Shown piece after piece: positions 1 to 6,818 of a DNA stretch of 22,610 nt (within the stretch, counting starts at the first letter, position 1; every line of letters starts with the position of its first letter). This DNA is from a virus, in the IMG/VR virus record IMGVR_UViG_3300026097_001472, positions 1 to 22,610 of that record. The stretch is one strand, 5' to 3'. Position numbers and translations under genes: made by a program. The notes below the pieces were generated by a model. That model was not told the origin of the DNA. It saw only the letters and a list, made by a program, of their open reading frames with translations, and ran no database searches.

Positions 1-1131
1 TTCTGTTGTTTTAACCCAAACACTACCTGATGGTCTTGGATTATCATCGTTTGTTTTCCATTCTGGAACACTTGTGTGGGGAGTTTGCTGAAGCGCAACA
101 CCGTATTTGGTGCCAGCTGTGATACCAACCTCATCAAGATTAGCAGTATCTCCAGCAACCACAATAGCGTTTTCGGTTGGATCTGTGTCGCCCGAGCTGT
201 ATAGATACAAACTACCAGATATGTTCTTAGCAGATACACCTGAAATATCTAAACCATTGATGTTATCTACCAAATCATCAAGAGTGTCTCCGCCAGTTAC
301 AGTAACGGTAGTGCCGTTTAGCACAATATCACCAGAGGTCAGTGTTCCTGTTACAATTACCGAGCCAATTACCGTAGGCCAACTTGCTCTCCACTCGTTT
401 GATCCTACCAATACCCAGTCACCTGCAGCAACACCAACCTGCATGTTGCCTGCTGACTTGTAATAAAAACGTGCAGTTTCTCTGCTTGCCGCAAATCCGT
501 CGCCGCCGTCTACAGTTTCAAACACAACTGCGTAGTCTCCGATCGACCCTACTGCGCCTTTAGGTCTGCGTCCTTGTCCCTGGAACGGTGAAGCTTCAAT
601 CTTGGTTGAGTCATCGTCTGTAAGCACAATTGGTGCTTTGTTTGTGAATCTTTGTCCGCCTGTGGTAGAAATAGCCGCGCCATTCCATTCTTGGATTCCC
701 CAAGCTGTGGCTCTGGTGTCTACCCACCATTGTCCGTCATCTGGAGCCGCTCCCGGAGCTTCTGCTTGACCTTCTAATTCGTTTAGATTTACATCGGCTC
801 TTTGTATGAATGCTGAGTTTGATACTCCTAGCAAACTGTATGCCGCCAATAAACCATATTCATTTCTTTCTGAACCATGAATTGGTGTTGAGCTTGCTGT
901 CTTTTCGAAAAACGGAACGCCAAAAATATCGTTCAGTTCTTTCTGGCTGGAAACTCTGTATACGGTTCCAACGTTTGCAGCAAGTGTTCCTTGTGCAGTT
1001 CCTGTGCCTGCACCATTTGCTTTGTCTTGGCCTGTTGCAACCACAATTAGTGGAACAGTGCCCGGTGCTGCTGGCGTGTAGAAACTTTCGTCAATTACGG
1101 TAACTTCTACGCCTGGTGATGTTAGTGCCAT
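1..1131 (-). CDS. gp18: Tail sheath protein gp18, N-terminal part (cut by window edge)
   Basis: This is the contractile tail sheath subunit, which polymerises around the tail tube and contracts to drive DNA injection. An open frame of 377 codons runs from ATG 1131 through the left edge without a stop, so the C-terminal part is missing. The protein begins MALTSPGVEVTVIDESFY and continues with PGTVPLIVVATGQDK, the usual start of T4-like marine phage sheaths; the clamp to neighbouring subunits lies in this N-terminal region in the family. An in-frame ATG lies two codons upstream (1137), but AGGAG sits about 8 bases before ATG 1131 and only 2 before the other, so 1131 is chosen. A late promoter core lies about 34 bases upstream. 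Its neighbour on the right is transcribed in the opposite direction. Family assignment is firm; only the extent is unknown. Confidence 0.93.
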   Translation of the reverse strand, partial: MALTSPGVEVTVIDESFYTPAAPGTVPLIVVATGQDKANGAGTGTAQGTLAANVGTVYRVSSQKELNDIFGVPFFEKTASSTPIHGSERNEYGLLAAYSLLGVSNSAFIQRADVNLNELEGQAEAPGAAPDDGQWWVDTRATAWGIQEWNGAAISTTGGQRFTNKAPIVLTDDDSTKIEASPFQGQGRRPKGAVGSIGDYAVVFETVDGGDGFAASRETARFYYKSAGNMQVGVAAGDWVLVGSNEWRASWPTVIGSVIVTGTLTSGDIVLNGTTVTVTGGDTLDDLVDNINGLDISGVSAKNISGSLYLYSSGDTDPTENAIVVAGDTANLDEVGITAGTKYGVALQQTPHTSVPEWKTNDDNPRPSGSVWVKTTE

Positions 1132-1164
1132 TCCCATATCTCCTGGTAATAGTATGTTGTCTTG

Positions 1165-1170
1165 TATTTA
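1165..1170 (-). promoter_or_regulatory. T4-type late promoter core for gp18
   Basis: On the minus strand the sequence reads ACTAAATACAAG, containing the TAAATA core of T4-like late promoters. It lies about 34 bases before the gp18 ATG, leaving room for a leader with a good Shine-Dalgarno (AGGAG). Recognition by a phage late sigma factor is inferred from the family; no such gene is in the window. Confidence 0.6.
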
Positions 1171-1233
1171 GTGATAAAAACAAAAAATGCCCGCGTTACA
1201 AAGGTTTAAAAGGGGCAAAAAGGTGCGGTTGGT

Positions 1234-1239
1234 TAAATA
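1234..1239 (+). promoter_or_regulatory. Late promoter core 5 bases before the HNH-like gene
   Basis: TAAATA is followed by five bases (CGCAT) and then the ATG at 1245. No Shine-Dalgarno lies between them. If transcription starts at the usual distance from the late -10 element, the first base of the mRNA would be at or next to the A of the start codon, giving a leaderless message. Confidence 0.5.
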
Positions 1240-1244
1240 CGCAT

Positions 1245-1580
1245 ATGAGACCACTTTGCAATTGTGGGGCTAGACCCTGCGCTGTTAATTATAAAAAAGC
1301 TGGTAAGATATACTACCGCAGTCTGTGTGAAGCGTGCATGAAGCATGGCAGGAATTACGGAGTGCCTAGATGGTTTCGATCCGGCTATCGAATCTCAAAT
1401 AAGTGTGACAAATGCGGATTTAAATCTAAACACGAGGCTGTGTATAGGGTTTTTCATGTAGACGGCAACCTAGAAAATTGCCGAAGAAGTAATCTTAAAA
1501 CAGTTTGTGCTAATTGTAGAATTGAATTAAGTTTTCAAAACTCAACCTGGAAACAGGGTGATCTAATCGCCGATTTCTAA
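1245..1580 (+). CDS. HNH-like / treble-clef zinc-finger protein
   Basis: This is a 111-residue cysteine-rich protein of a type found near virion genes in T4-like cyanophages. Cysteine pairs are visible at C5/C7/C12, C28-x2-C31, C54-x2-C57 and C88-x2-C91, enough for two zinc sites. The segment H71-V-D-G-N75 followed by NLKTVCANC resembles the HNH nuclease layout (HxDGN ... N ... CxxC), but the expected last histidine after the final cysteine is R92. It may be a nuclease with altered chemistry or a nucleic-acid-binding protein without cleavage activity. The frame is open further upstream to 1116, but the residues before M1 are hydrophobic and unrelated to the family, and the late promoter lies just before ATG 1245. 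Its 3' end overlaps the convergent dNMP kinase gene by 18 bases. The family call is moderate and the activity uncertain. Confidence 0.7.
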   Translation: MRPLCNCGARPCAVNYKKAGKIYYRSLCEACMKHGRNYGVPRWFRSGYRISNKCDKCGFKSKHEAVYRVFHVDGNLENCRRSNLKTVCANCRIELSFQNSTWKQGDLIADF

Positions 1581-2183
1581 GAAGCTTTCAATTTTTGTAT
1601 ACAAGTTGGACAGTGAGCTATTGTTTTGGACAATCATGTCAAACTGAGAATCTAACCAACTCCATTCCGAGCTATGCACATTTAAAATTTCCATTTCGGT
1701 TTGAGCTTCCCTAGATCCTTTACAAGCATCAAGTCCTATGTCATACCAAGCAGGAAGATCTCCACGTTGGACCCAGACAATGTGTCCACCTTGATTTTTA
1801 ATGCTTGATACTTCGTTTGGAAAACGACAATCTGTTATAACAACGTTGGATTTATTCTGTAACTTTCTTTCTAGGCTGCGGATCCAAATTTCATCATGGA
1901 ATCCTTTTCTGGCAACTTCTGTGCCCCAATATTGTAGCACCCATCTAGGTGTAAGTGTTGGCATGTTTAGCTTGTCTGCCCACCAAGTATCTACTTGCTC
2001 TCTCCACTCTCTGGATTCTGTGCTTCGGCCTTCAAGCATTTCACGATCCCAACCGAATATGACACTGACGGCATCCTTGAGATTGCCAGCGAAACTTTCA
2101 CGGGTATATCCGTGTTCATTAATAAGATAATCAGCCACGGTGTCTTTACCACAGCCTATAAAACCGCAAATTCCTATAATCAT
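1563..2183 (-). CDS. gp1: Deoxynucleoside monophosphate kinase (T4 gp1-like)
   Basis: This predicted enzyme phosphorylates dNMPs to dNDPs with ATP, feeding phage DNA synthesis from recycled host nucleotides. The 206-residue protein starts with a P-loop (GICGFIGCGKDTVADYL, residues 4-20), followed by FAGNLKDAV, the region matching the T4 gp1 AGPIKDAL segment. WVLQYWGTEVARKGFHDEIW (about 82-101) and VITDCRFPNEV (about 114-124) match the T4 segments containing LGTDL and PDTRQDHE. The length is a little below T4 gp1. It begins at ATG 2183, and a near-consensus sigma70 promoter lies immediately upstream, so unlike its late-gene neighbours it is probably transcribed early by host polymerase. No Shine-Dalgarno is visible. 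It is separated by 30 bases from the upstream basic-protein gene. Confidence 0.88.
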   Translation of the reverse strand: MIIGICGFIGCGKDTVADYLINEHGYTRESFAGNLKDAVSVIFGWDREMLEGRSTESREWREQVDTWWADKLNMPTLTPRWVLQYWGTEVARKGFHDEIWIRSLERKLQNKSNVVITDCRFPNEVSSIKNQGGHIVWVQRGDLPAWYDIGLDACKGSREAQTEMEILNVHSSEWSWLDSQFDMIVQNNSSLSNLYTKIESFLEIGD

Positions 2184-2189
2184 AGATTA

Positions 2190-2217
2190 ATTATAACAAG
2201 ATTGTGCAAAAAGTCAA
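2190..2217 (-). promoter_or_regulatory. Near-consensus sigma70 promoter for the dNMP kinase gene
   Basis: On the minus strand TTGACT (2217-2212) is followed by a 16-base spacer and a perfect TATAAT (2195-2190). The ATG at 2183 begins six bases after the -10 box, so transcription would start at about the start codon. The -35 box overlaps the stop codon of the upstream gene. This looks like a host-polymerase early promoter embedded in a late-gene block. Confidence 0.7.
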
Positions 2218-2492
2218 CGAAGTTTTTTGTTTAATTGCTTCATTAGTTTTGCATATGGATTGACCATTTTTGTTCTGCGGGCTTTTCGAGCCTGTCTGAC
2301 TTTGGTCTTTTGACGTGTTGCTTTCATCTTAGCGGCTTTAGCAGGATTAGGTGCCGCATAGCAATCTGATGGTTTCTTTACAATTCTACCTTTGCGTGGG
2401 CCAGCAGGGCATCTAAACTGAAGCTTTTGCGCTCCGCTTTTAGATCTCTTAAATGCTCTTCTAACTTCTGTTATGAATTCTTCTGCTCTCAT
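2214..2492 (-). CDS. Small highly basic protein, function unknown
   Basis: This 92-residue protein has an extreme excess of Lys and Arg. It starts MRAEEFITEVRRAFKRSK, an opening seen in other small proteins of T4-like marine phages. The middle has two cysteines (FRCPAGPRKGRIVKKPSDC) and the rest is a Lys/Arg/Ala-rich helix-prone tail. It could bind DNA or RNA, or act in the prohead or neck, but nothing proves this. The start at 2492 is chosen because the ATG shares one base with the gp13 stop codon (TAATG), the coupling also used between gp14 and gp15; a further upstream start would run back into gp13. It is the second gene of the gp13 operon. Confidence 0.7.
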   Translation of the reverse strand: MRAEEFITEVRRAFKRSKSGAQKLQFRCPAGPRKGRIVKKPSDCYAAPNPAKAAKMKATRQKTKVRQARKARRTKMVNPYAKLMKQLNKKLR

Positions 2493-3250
2493 TATCCTAC
2501 TATCCAACTGTAGCCTTGGCCGCCTGATACCTGTGTGGTAAGTTCAAGTGTCAATCTGTCAATTTCAGCAACAGCTTCTGCTTTTAGGCTAGCACCATTA
2601 AGAGCCGTTCCGCCTTGTGGTCCTGCAATGGTGGCAAATTTTTCTCTTGCTTGTCCTAGCATCATTTTGCAATTTGCTAGTGTGTAATCTTTTATCCACT
2701 GCATTGAATATACATCCGACATTATAACATCATCTGGTTTTTCGTTGTATGCCCACAACATTACCAGTTCTTCGCCTCTGGGACGCTGTTGAATAATTAG
2801 TTTGCGGTTATGTGGATGCCACGTAAAGTTGATAAAGCTGCCGAACATTTTGCCCACAAGTTCTTGATAACCAGCAAACAGTTCGTATGTCAACAATCCG
2901 CCCATGTTGGTAGAGCTTAACAGATAGGTATTGGTGTATGCTAGGTTGAAAGGTTCAAATACAGTTCCGCCAGTTCCGCCACCGCTTCGTGATCCAACAC
3001 TTCTGCGGAATATCTGTCTTACCTGTTGAACTTCCTTGGGCAGTATGTATTCATTTTGATCTTCTACAAGATACAAAAACATATAACTTTCTTCAACAGC
3101 ATTATCCGCTCTTTGACGAAATACACCTAAGCTTCTTTCTAATGCTGTTTCATAATGAACAGGATCTAATTCAACATCAATCATGCCGTCACCTAGCATG
3201 TTACGACAGTAACTGAATACTTCCTGTTTTTTCTCATCAACTTGACTCAT
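2492..3250 (-). CDS. gp13: Neck / head-completion protein gp13
   Basis: This is a homologue of T4 gp13, which with gp14 closes the filled head and forms the neck where the tail joins. The 252-residue protein starts MSQVDEKKQEVFSYCRNMLG, followed by GMIDVELDP, matching the T4 start with its INVELTP segment. The C-terminus (WIKDYTLANCKMMLGQARE ... LNGASLKAEAVAEIDRLTLEL ... YSWIVG) aligns with T4 WVKDYATALAKELNGQI ... EEARLEKEALREEL ... FGILVG. Start 3250 is chosen because it matches the family N-terminus; a TTG codon further upstream at 3298 would overlap gp14. There is no Shine-Dalgarno; a late promoter core ends five bases before the ATG. It is transcribed away from gp14. Confidence 0.85.
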   Translation of the reverse strand: MSQVDEKKQEVFSYCRNMLGDGMIDVELDPVHYETALERSLGVFRQRADNAVEESYMFLYLVEDQNEYILPKEVQQVRQIFRRSVGSRSGGGTGGTVFEPFNLAYTNTYLLSSTNMGGLLTYELFAGYQELVGKMFGSFINFTWHPHNRKLIIQQRPRGEELVMLWAYNEKPDDVIMSDVYSMQWIKDYTLANCKMMLGQAREKFATIAGPQGGTALNGASLKAEAVAEIDRLTLELTTQVSGGQGYSWIVG

Positions 3251-3255
3251 ATGCT

Positions 3256-3263
3256 TATTTATC
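3256..3263 (-). promoter_or_regulatory. Late promoter 5 bases before gp13
   Basis: On the minus strand the sequence is GATAAATA, then AGCAT, then the gp13 ATG. The spacing of five bases and the absence of a Shine-Dalgarno predict a transcript starting at the start codon. It forms one half of a divergent promoter pair in the 41-base gp13/gp14 gap. Confidence 0.6.
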
Positions 3264-3279
3264 GTTACGAGCAATTCCG

Positions 3280-3286
3280 CTAAATA
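3280..3286 (+). promoter_or_regulatory. Late promoter 5 bases before gp14
   Basis: CTAAATA is followed by CTGAT and then the gp14 ATG at 3292. The spacing is the same as at gp13 and there is no Shine-Dalgarno. It is the plus-strand half of the divergent pair. Confidence 0.55.
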
Positions 3287-3291
3287 CTGAT

Positions 3292-4677
3292 ATGCCAAGA
3301 TTAAGTCTTTACAGGTCCCAAAAGGGCAATGATTACAAATTTTATGATCGTGTGGTTTGGGAGCAATTTCAAGTCGGCGGCACTGATGTTCTAATACATC
3401 GTTATTTAGGGCCAGACACAGCAGGGGACGAAACGCCTGCTACTCCTGCTTATCAATCGGATTCTGTATTCAACATACAGGATCTGTTGTTCTTAGAAAA
3501 CAGAGACAGAAAGTATGACGACGACGTTTATGTTCTTAGAGGAATTTACAACGTAAATGACATCGACTTTAATCTAAGCCAATTCGGACTGTTCTTACAG
3601 AACGATACACTATTCGTAACATTTCACATAAATGACACTGTTGAAAAATTAAGCAGAAAGATAATTCCAGGAGATGTTATAGAACTTCCGCATCTCAAAG
3701 ACGAATATGCAGGCAATGAACTTAACTTTGCGCTTAAGAGATTTTATGTTGTAGAAGATGTGAACAGAGCCGCAGAAGGATTTTCAGCACTGTGGTATCC
3801 ACATCTATATCGTGCCAAGTGTGTGCCATTGGTTGACAGCCAAGAATTCAAAGATATCCTGGATCAGATTGCCAACGATGAAGACTATCAAGGTGCATAT
3901 AATCCTAATATAACATATCAAGTGAACGATGTTGTGTTAGGATCAGACGGCACAAAATACATTGTAACACAAGAAGTTACAGGCATAGATCCTACCAGCA
4001 CGCAAGGCCCGTCTTATTATAGACCTGCTGACACCTTGCGTGATCTCATGAGCACATATGAAAAAGAAATGCAGATCACGCAGGCGGTTCTGGATCAAGC
4101 AGAATCGGATGCTCCAAGAAGCGGATATGACACTTCAAAATTCTATACCCTACAAAAAGATTCCGAAGGTAATCCAGAACTAGTAAGTGCAGATTCAGAC
4201 GAACTGTTGATACCCAGCACGGACGAAAATGGCGATCAACTGCTGGACGATCAAGGTAATCCTGTATACATGGCATACACCGCAGATACAGAATTCCAAA
4301 GCGCAGAAGGATCAGCATACAAAGGTTATATCACGGGTGACGGGGTTCCACCAAACGGTGCACCGTTTACACAGGGCATAAGTTTTCCTATAAACCCCGT
4401 GCAAGGCCAGTATGCTCTCAGAACAGACTATTTGCCGAACAGACTGTTTAGATTCGATGGTGTGCGTTGGATCAAAGTTGAGGATGATGTAAGAATGACA
4501 ATGAGCAATCTGGGTGCAAGCGATGTAGCACAAGGTGCAACGTTCGAAGGCAAGGATTCAAGACAGACGCAAAAATCCAGTTTCATAAACAATCCCGCTG
4601 AAAGTCAAATTAGTGGAAAAACTATTAAAGAAAAACAAAGTCTTAGTAAAGCACTAAGACCAGAGGCGGACGAATAA
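3292..4677 (+). CDS. gp14: Neck protein gp14, enlarged
   Basis: This is a homologue of T4 gp14, the neck protein that with gp13 joins head and tail. The segment at about residues 92-180 (DFNLSQFGLFLQND ... IPGDVIELPHLKDE ... FALKRFYVVEDV ... WYPHLYRAKCVPL) matches T4 SNFGMQVQDEV ... KEGDLIYFPMDNS ... LFEITWVEPYD. The end, with KSSFINNPAE and SLSKALRPEADE, has the usual cyanophage gp14 tail. At 461 residues it is much longer than T4 gp14 (about 256). One added piece, residues 201-247 (YNPNITYQVNDVV ... GTKYIVTQEVTGIDPT), resembles a CBM5/12-type carbohydrate-binding fold; another (LFRFDGVRWIKVEDDV) is a short aromatic hairpin. The stop overlaps the gp15 ATG by one base (TAATG). Confidence 0.87.
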   Translation: MPRLSLYRSQKGNDYKFYDRVVWEQFQVGGTDVLIHRYLGPDTAGDETPATPAYQSDSVFNIQDLLFLENRDRKYDDDVYVLRGIYNVNDIDFNLSQFGLFLQNDTLFVTFHINDTVEKLSRKIIPGDVIELPHLKDEYAGNELNFALKRFYVVEDVNRAAEGFSALWYPHLYRAKCVPLVDSQEFKDILDQIANDEDYQGAYNPNITYQVNDVVLGSDGTKYIVTQEVTGIDPTSTQGPSYYRPADTLRDLMSTYEKEMQITQAVLDQAESDAPRSGYDTSKFYTLQKDSEGNPELVSADSDELLIPSTDENGDQLLDDQGNPVYMAYTADTEFQSAEGSAYKGYITGDGVPPNGAPFTQGISFPINPVQGQYALRTDYLPNRLFRFDGVRWIKVEDDVRMTMSNLGASDVAQGATFEGKDSRQTQKSSFINNPAESQISGKTIKEKQSLSKALRPEADE

Positions 4678-6167
4678 TGGACTTTTTTTATGATGGCCAA
4701 ATAAGACGTTATGTTACACAGTTCATGCGTATTTTTATAGGCTTCAAAACCCAGGCCGGCGATGGCACACAAAAAACAGTGCCGGTTAAATATGGCGACA
4801 TGACGAGGCAGGTTGGCAATATTATCAGAGAAAACTCTGAAAACAAACTGCCTACTGTTCCGGTTATTAGCTGTTACATTACGGGTTTAGAGTTAGATAA
4901 TACACGACTAACGGATCCTACGTTTATTTCTAAAGTAAACATCAGAGAAAGAGCTTACGATTTTAACGAAGCAGGCGACCCTGTATACACCGGAGCTCAA
5001 GGCGGAAACTACACCGTTGAAAGATTGATGCCCACTCCGTTTACACTAAGCATGAAAGCAGAAGTATGGACGTCAAATACTGATCAAAAACTGCAACTGC
5101 TGGAGCAGATTTTGGTTCTGTTTAATCCCAGCCTTGAAATTCAAAGCACTGACAACTACATAGATTGGACCAGTCTGAGCGCGATATATCTTAGCAATTT
5201 AAGTTTCAGTTCAAGAAGCATACCACAAGGTATTGACAGTGAGATCGATGTTTGTTCTATAGATTTCACAATGCCAATTTATGTAACACCGCCTGCTAAG
5301 GTCAAGAAGTTGGGCATTGTTCAAAATATTATTGCAAATATTTTCACAGAACAAGGCGATGTTGCTGACATAGAAACCCTAGTGTATAACACAGGAGAAG
5401 CGGCAACCCAAGAAATTATTCCTGCCATAGACTACAGTGTATTGCTACTGAAAGCCAACAACGGACAACCGTATGACTATAATGTAACACTGGTGGACAG
5501 AGACGAAGTTGTTGCAACTCTAACCACGCTGGGTATTGAATACAAAATAGGTGATGATATTGATTGGAATTTAATTCTTAGCACCACCGGCGGATACAAA
5601 GCCGGAAGCACTATGTATTTTAAACAGCCTACAGGATACGAGCTGGCAGGAACATTTGCAGTCAATCCTGTTGATCCTAGCGTTTTGACAGTAACTTTTG
5701 ATCAAGACACTATTCCCACAAACACTGTGTTGTCAGGTGTTACTGACCGAGGCACAATTGATGCAATTATAGATCCTTACAAGTTCAATCCGGACGCACA
5801 ATGGAACGGAATTGCAAACATTCCTTCCGGAACAAGATATCTCATGCTGGACGATGTAAACAACAGTGTCAACGTAGGTCAAACCATAGACATATCTGAC
5901 GACACCAGCACCAGAGCACAATACGATGGTCCGGACGGATGGAAAGATTTAAATGGCGATGATTCGGTTATTGCAGCAAATAGCATAATAGAATGGAACG
6001 GAGAACGGTGGATTGAAATATTTGATCCAGACACAGCATCTAGTTCAACTTATGTTCAGAATTTACGCACCGGTGTCCAATATGTATGGACCGGAGAAAC
6101 TTGGCTGAAATCGTTCGAAGGTGAATATGCTCCAGGATACTGGAGATTTGATCTAAATCCTGCATAA
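4677..6167 (+). CDS. gp15: Tail completion / sheath-terminator protein gp15, with long C-terminal extension
   Basis: This is a homologue of T4 gp15, the hexameric protein that ends the tail tube and sheath and docks to the neck. The N-terminal half matches the family: MDFFYDGQIRRYVTQFMRIF at the start (T4 MFGYFYNSSFRRYATLMGDLF), VPVKYGDMTR, LPTVPVISCYITGLELD, then PTPFTLSMKAEVWTSNTDQ and QILVLFNPSLEIQ. The family part ends near residue 215 (FTMPIYVTPPAKVKKLG). The remaining roughly 280 residues are Asp-, Thr- and Gly-rich and end in aromatic hairpins (IIEWNGERWIEIFDPD, VQYVWTGETWLKSF), probably surface decoration. T4 gp15 is about 272 residues, so the extension is large. The ATG shares a base with the gp14 stop. 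Confidence 0.85.
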   Translation: MDFFYDGQIRRYVTQFMRIFIGFKTQAGDGTQKTVPVKYGDMTRQVGNIIRENSENKLPTVPVISCYITGLELDNTRLTDPTFISKVNIRERAYDFNEAGDPVYTGAQGGNYTVERLMPTPFTLSMKAEVWTSNTDQKLQLLEQILVLFNPSLEIQSTDNYIDWTSLSAIYLSNLSFSSRSIPQGIDSEIDVCSIDFTMPIYVTPPAKVKKLGIVQNIIANIFTEQGDVADIETLVYNTGEAATQEIIPAIDYSVLLLKANNGQPYDYNVTLVDRDEVVATLTTLGIEYKIGDDIDWNLILSTTGGYKAGSTMYFKQPTGYELAGTFAVNPVDPSVLTVTFDQDTIPTNTVLSGVTDRGTIDAIIDPYKFNPDAQWNGIANIPSGTRYLMLDDVNNSVNVGQTIDISDDTSTRAQYDGPDGWKDLNGDDSVIAANSIIEWNGERWIEIFDPDTASSSTYVQNLRTGVQYVWTGETWLKSFEGEYAPGYWRFDLNPA

Positions 6168-6175
6168 TTAACTAC

Positions 6176-6559
6176 ATGCAACAACGTGCAGGACTCTTAT
6201 ACCTAGCCAAAGATTCGGGCAGAATTTTACTGTTTTACCGGGACGGCAGATGGACCGTCCCTACATTCGAAAGAACAGGAACATTGTTAGAAGATGTAGC
6301 CGAAATTTTGCAAGAATACGGCGATGGAAAAATTGTTCCTATAGAACTTTATCTCAGCAAAGACAATGGATTTGCATACGGAACTTACATATGCTTGTGT
6401 GACAAAGAATTTTTGCCCAACGGACACAGAACTCTGTGTTGGGCAAATATGGCCAATCTTCCGAAGGGTTTGCATACAGGGCTAAAAAATACATTGACGA
6501 ATCACACTATACGTGTTAAAATAGAAACTATAATGGAGCTTAACAATGTTCAGTCTTGA
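6176..6559 (+). CDS. Nudix-like small protein with degenerate Nudix box
   Basis: The 127-residue protein opens with the strand pattern of Nudix hydrolases: RAGLLYLAKDSGRILLFYRDGRWTVPTF, split here as AGLLYLAKDSGRILLFY then WTVPTFERTGT. The helix that should carry the catalytic REUxEE motif reads DVAEILQEYG (residues 39-48), so the Arg is Ala and one Glu is Gln. Metal-dependent pyrophosphatase activity is therefore doubtful. Very similar small proteins are widespread in T4-like cyanophages. It follows gp15 after 8 bases, suggesting co-transcription with the neck genes, and its end overlaps the next gene by 14 bases. It could be a protein-binding derivative of the fold. The fold call is moderate and the function unknown. 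Confidence 0.6.
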   Translation: MQQRAGLLYLAKDSGRILLFYRDGRWTVPTFERTGTLLEDVAEILQEYGDGKIVPIELYLSKDNGFAYGTYICLCDKEFLPNGHRTLCWANMANLPKGLHTGLKNTLTNHTIRVKIETIMELNNVQS

Positions 6560-6818
6560 AAAAAGTGAAAGATTTCAAAAAGAATATACAGATTTTTCTC
6601 GTCGTGCAGAAAAAGTAGAAAACATGCGTGTAAGAGGCGAACTGGATACATTATTAAAACAATTGCTAGCACAGGTGCGTATCATAGACATGGAACACAA
6701 AAACGTTATGTCAAAAACTGGTATAGCAGATACCGTTTCTGACAGTAGAACAAAGTTAGCTTCTATTAGAAAGAAGATTACAAAGTATTTAGAAGATTAC
6801 GAAAACAGCTTAAATTGA
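6546..6818 (+). CDS. Small helical (coiled-coil-like) protein, function unknown
   Basis: The 90-residue protein is rich in Lys, Glu, Arg and Leu, with heptad-like stretches (VRGELDTLLKQLLAQVRIID and ASIRKKITKYLEDYENSL) that suggest a helical bundle or coiled coil. No catalytic motif or membrane segment is seen. The start ATG 6546 has GGAG about 8 bases upstream and lies inside the end of the Nudix-like gene, indicating translational coupling. It is the last gene of the plus-strand gp14 operon and overlaps the convergent fibre gene by 9 bases. Genes of this kind accompany the neck genes in related phages, so an assembly role is possible but unproven. Confidence 0.65.
   Translation: MFSLEKSERFQKEYTDFSRRAEKVENMRVRGELDTLLKQLLAQVRIIDMEHKNVMSKTGIADTVSDSRTKLASIRKKITKYLEDYENSLN

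Noticed and set aside
107-1103. Plus-strand frames at 107-463 and 810-1103
   Set aside because: They lie opposite the clear gp18 sheath frame and show no family resemblance or ribosome binding site.
3251-3298. Longer gp13 start at TTG 3298
   Set aside because: It would cross the late promoter and overlap gp14, and T4 gp13 alignment begins at the ATG at 3250.
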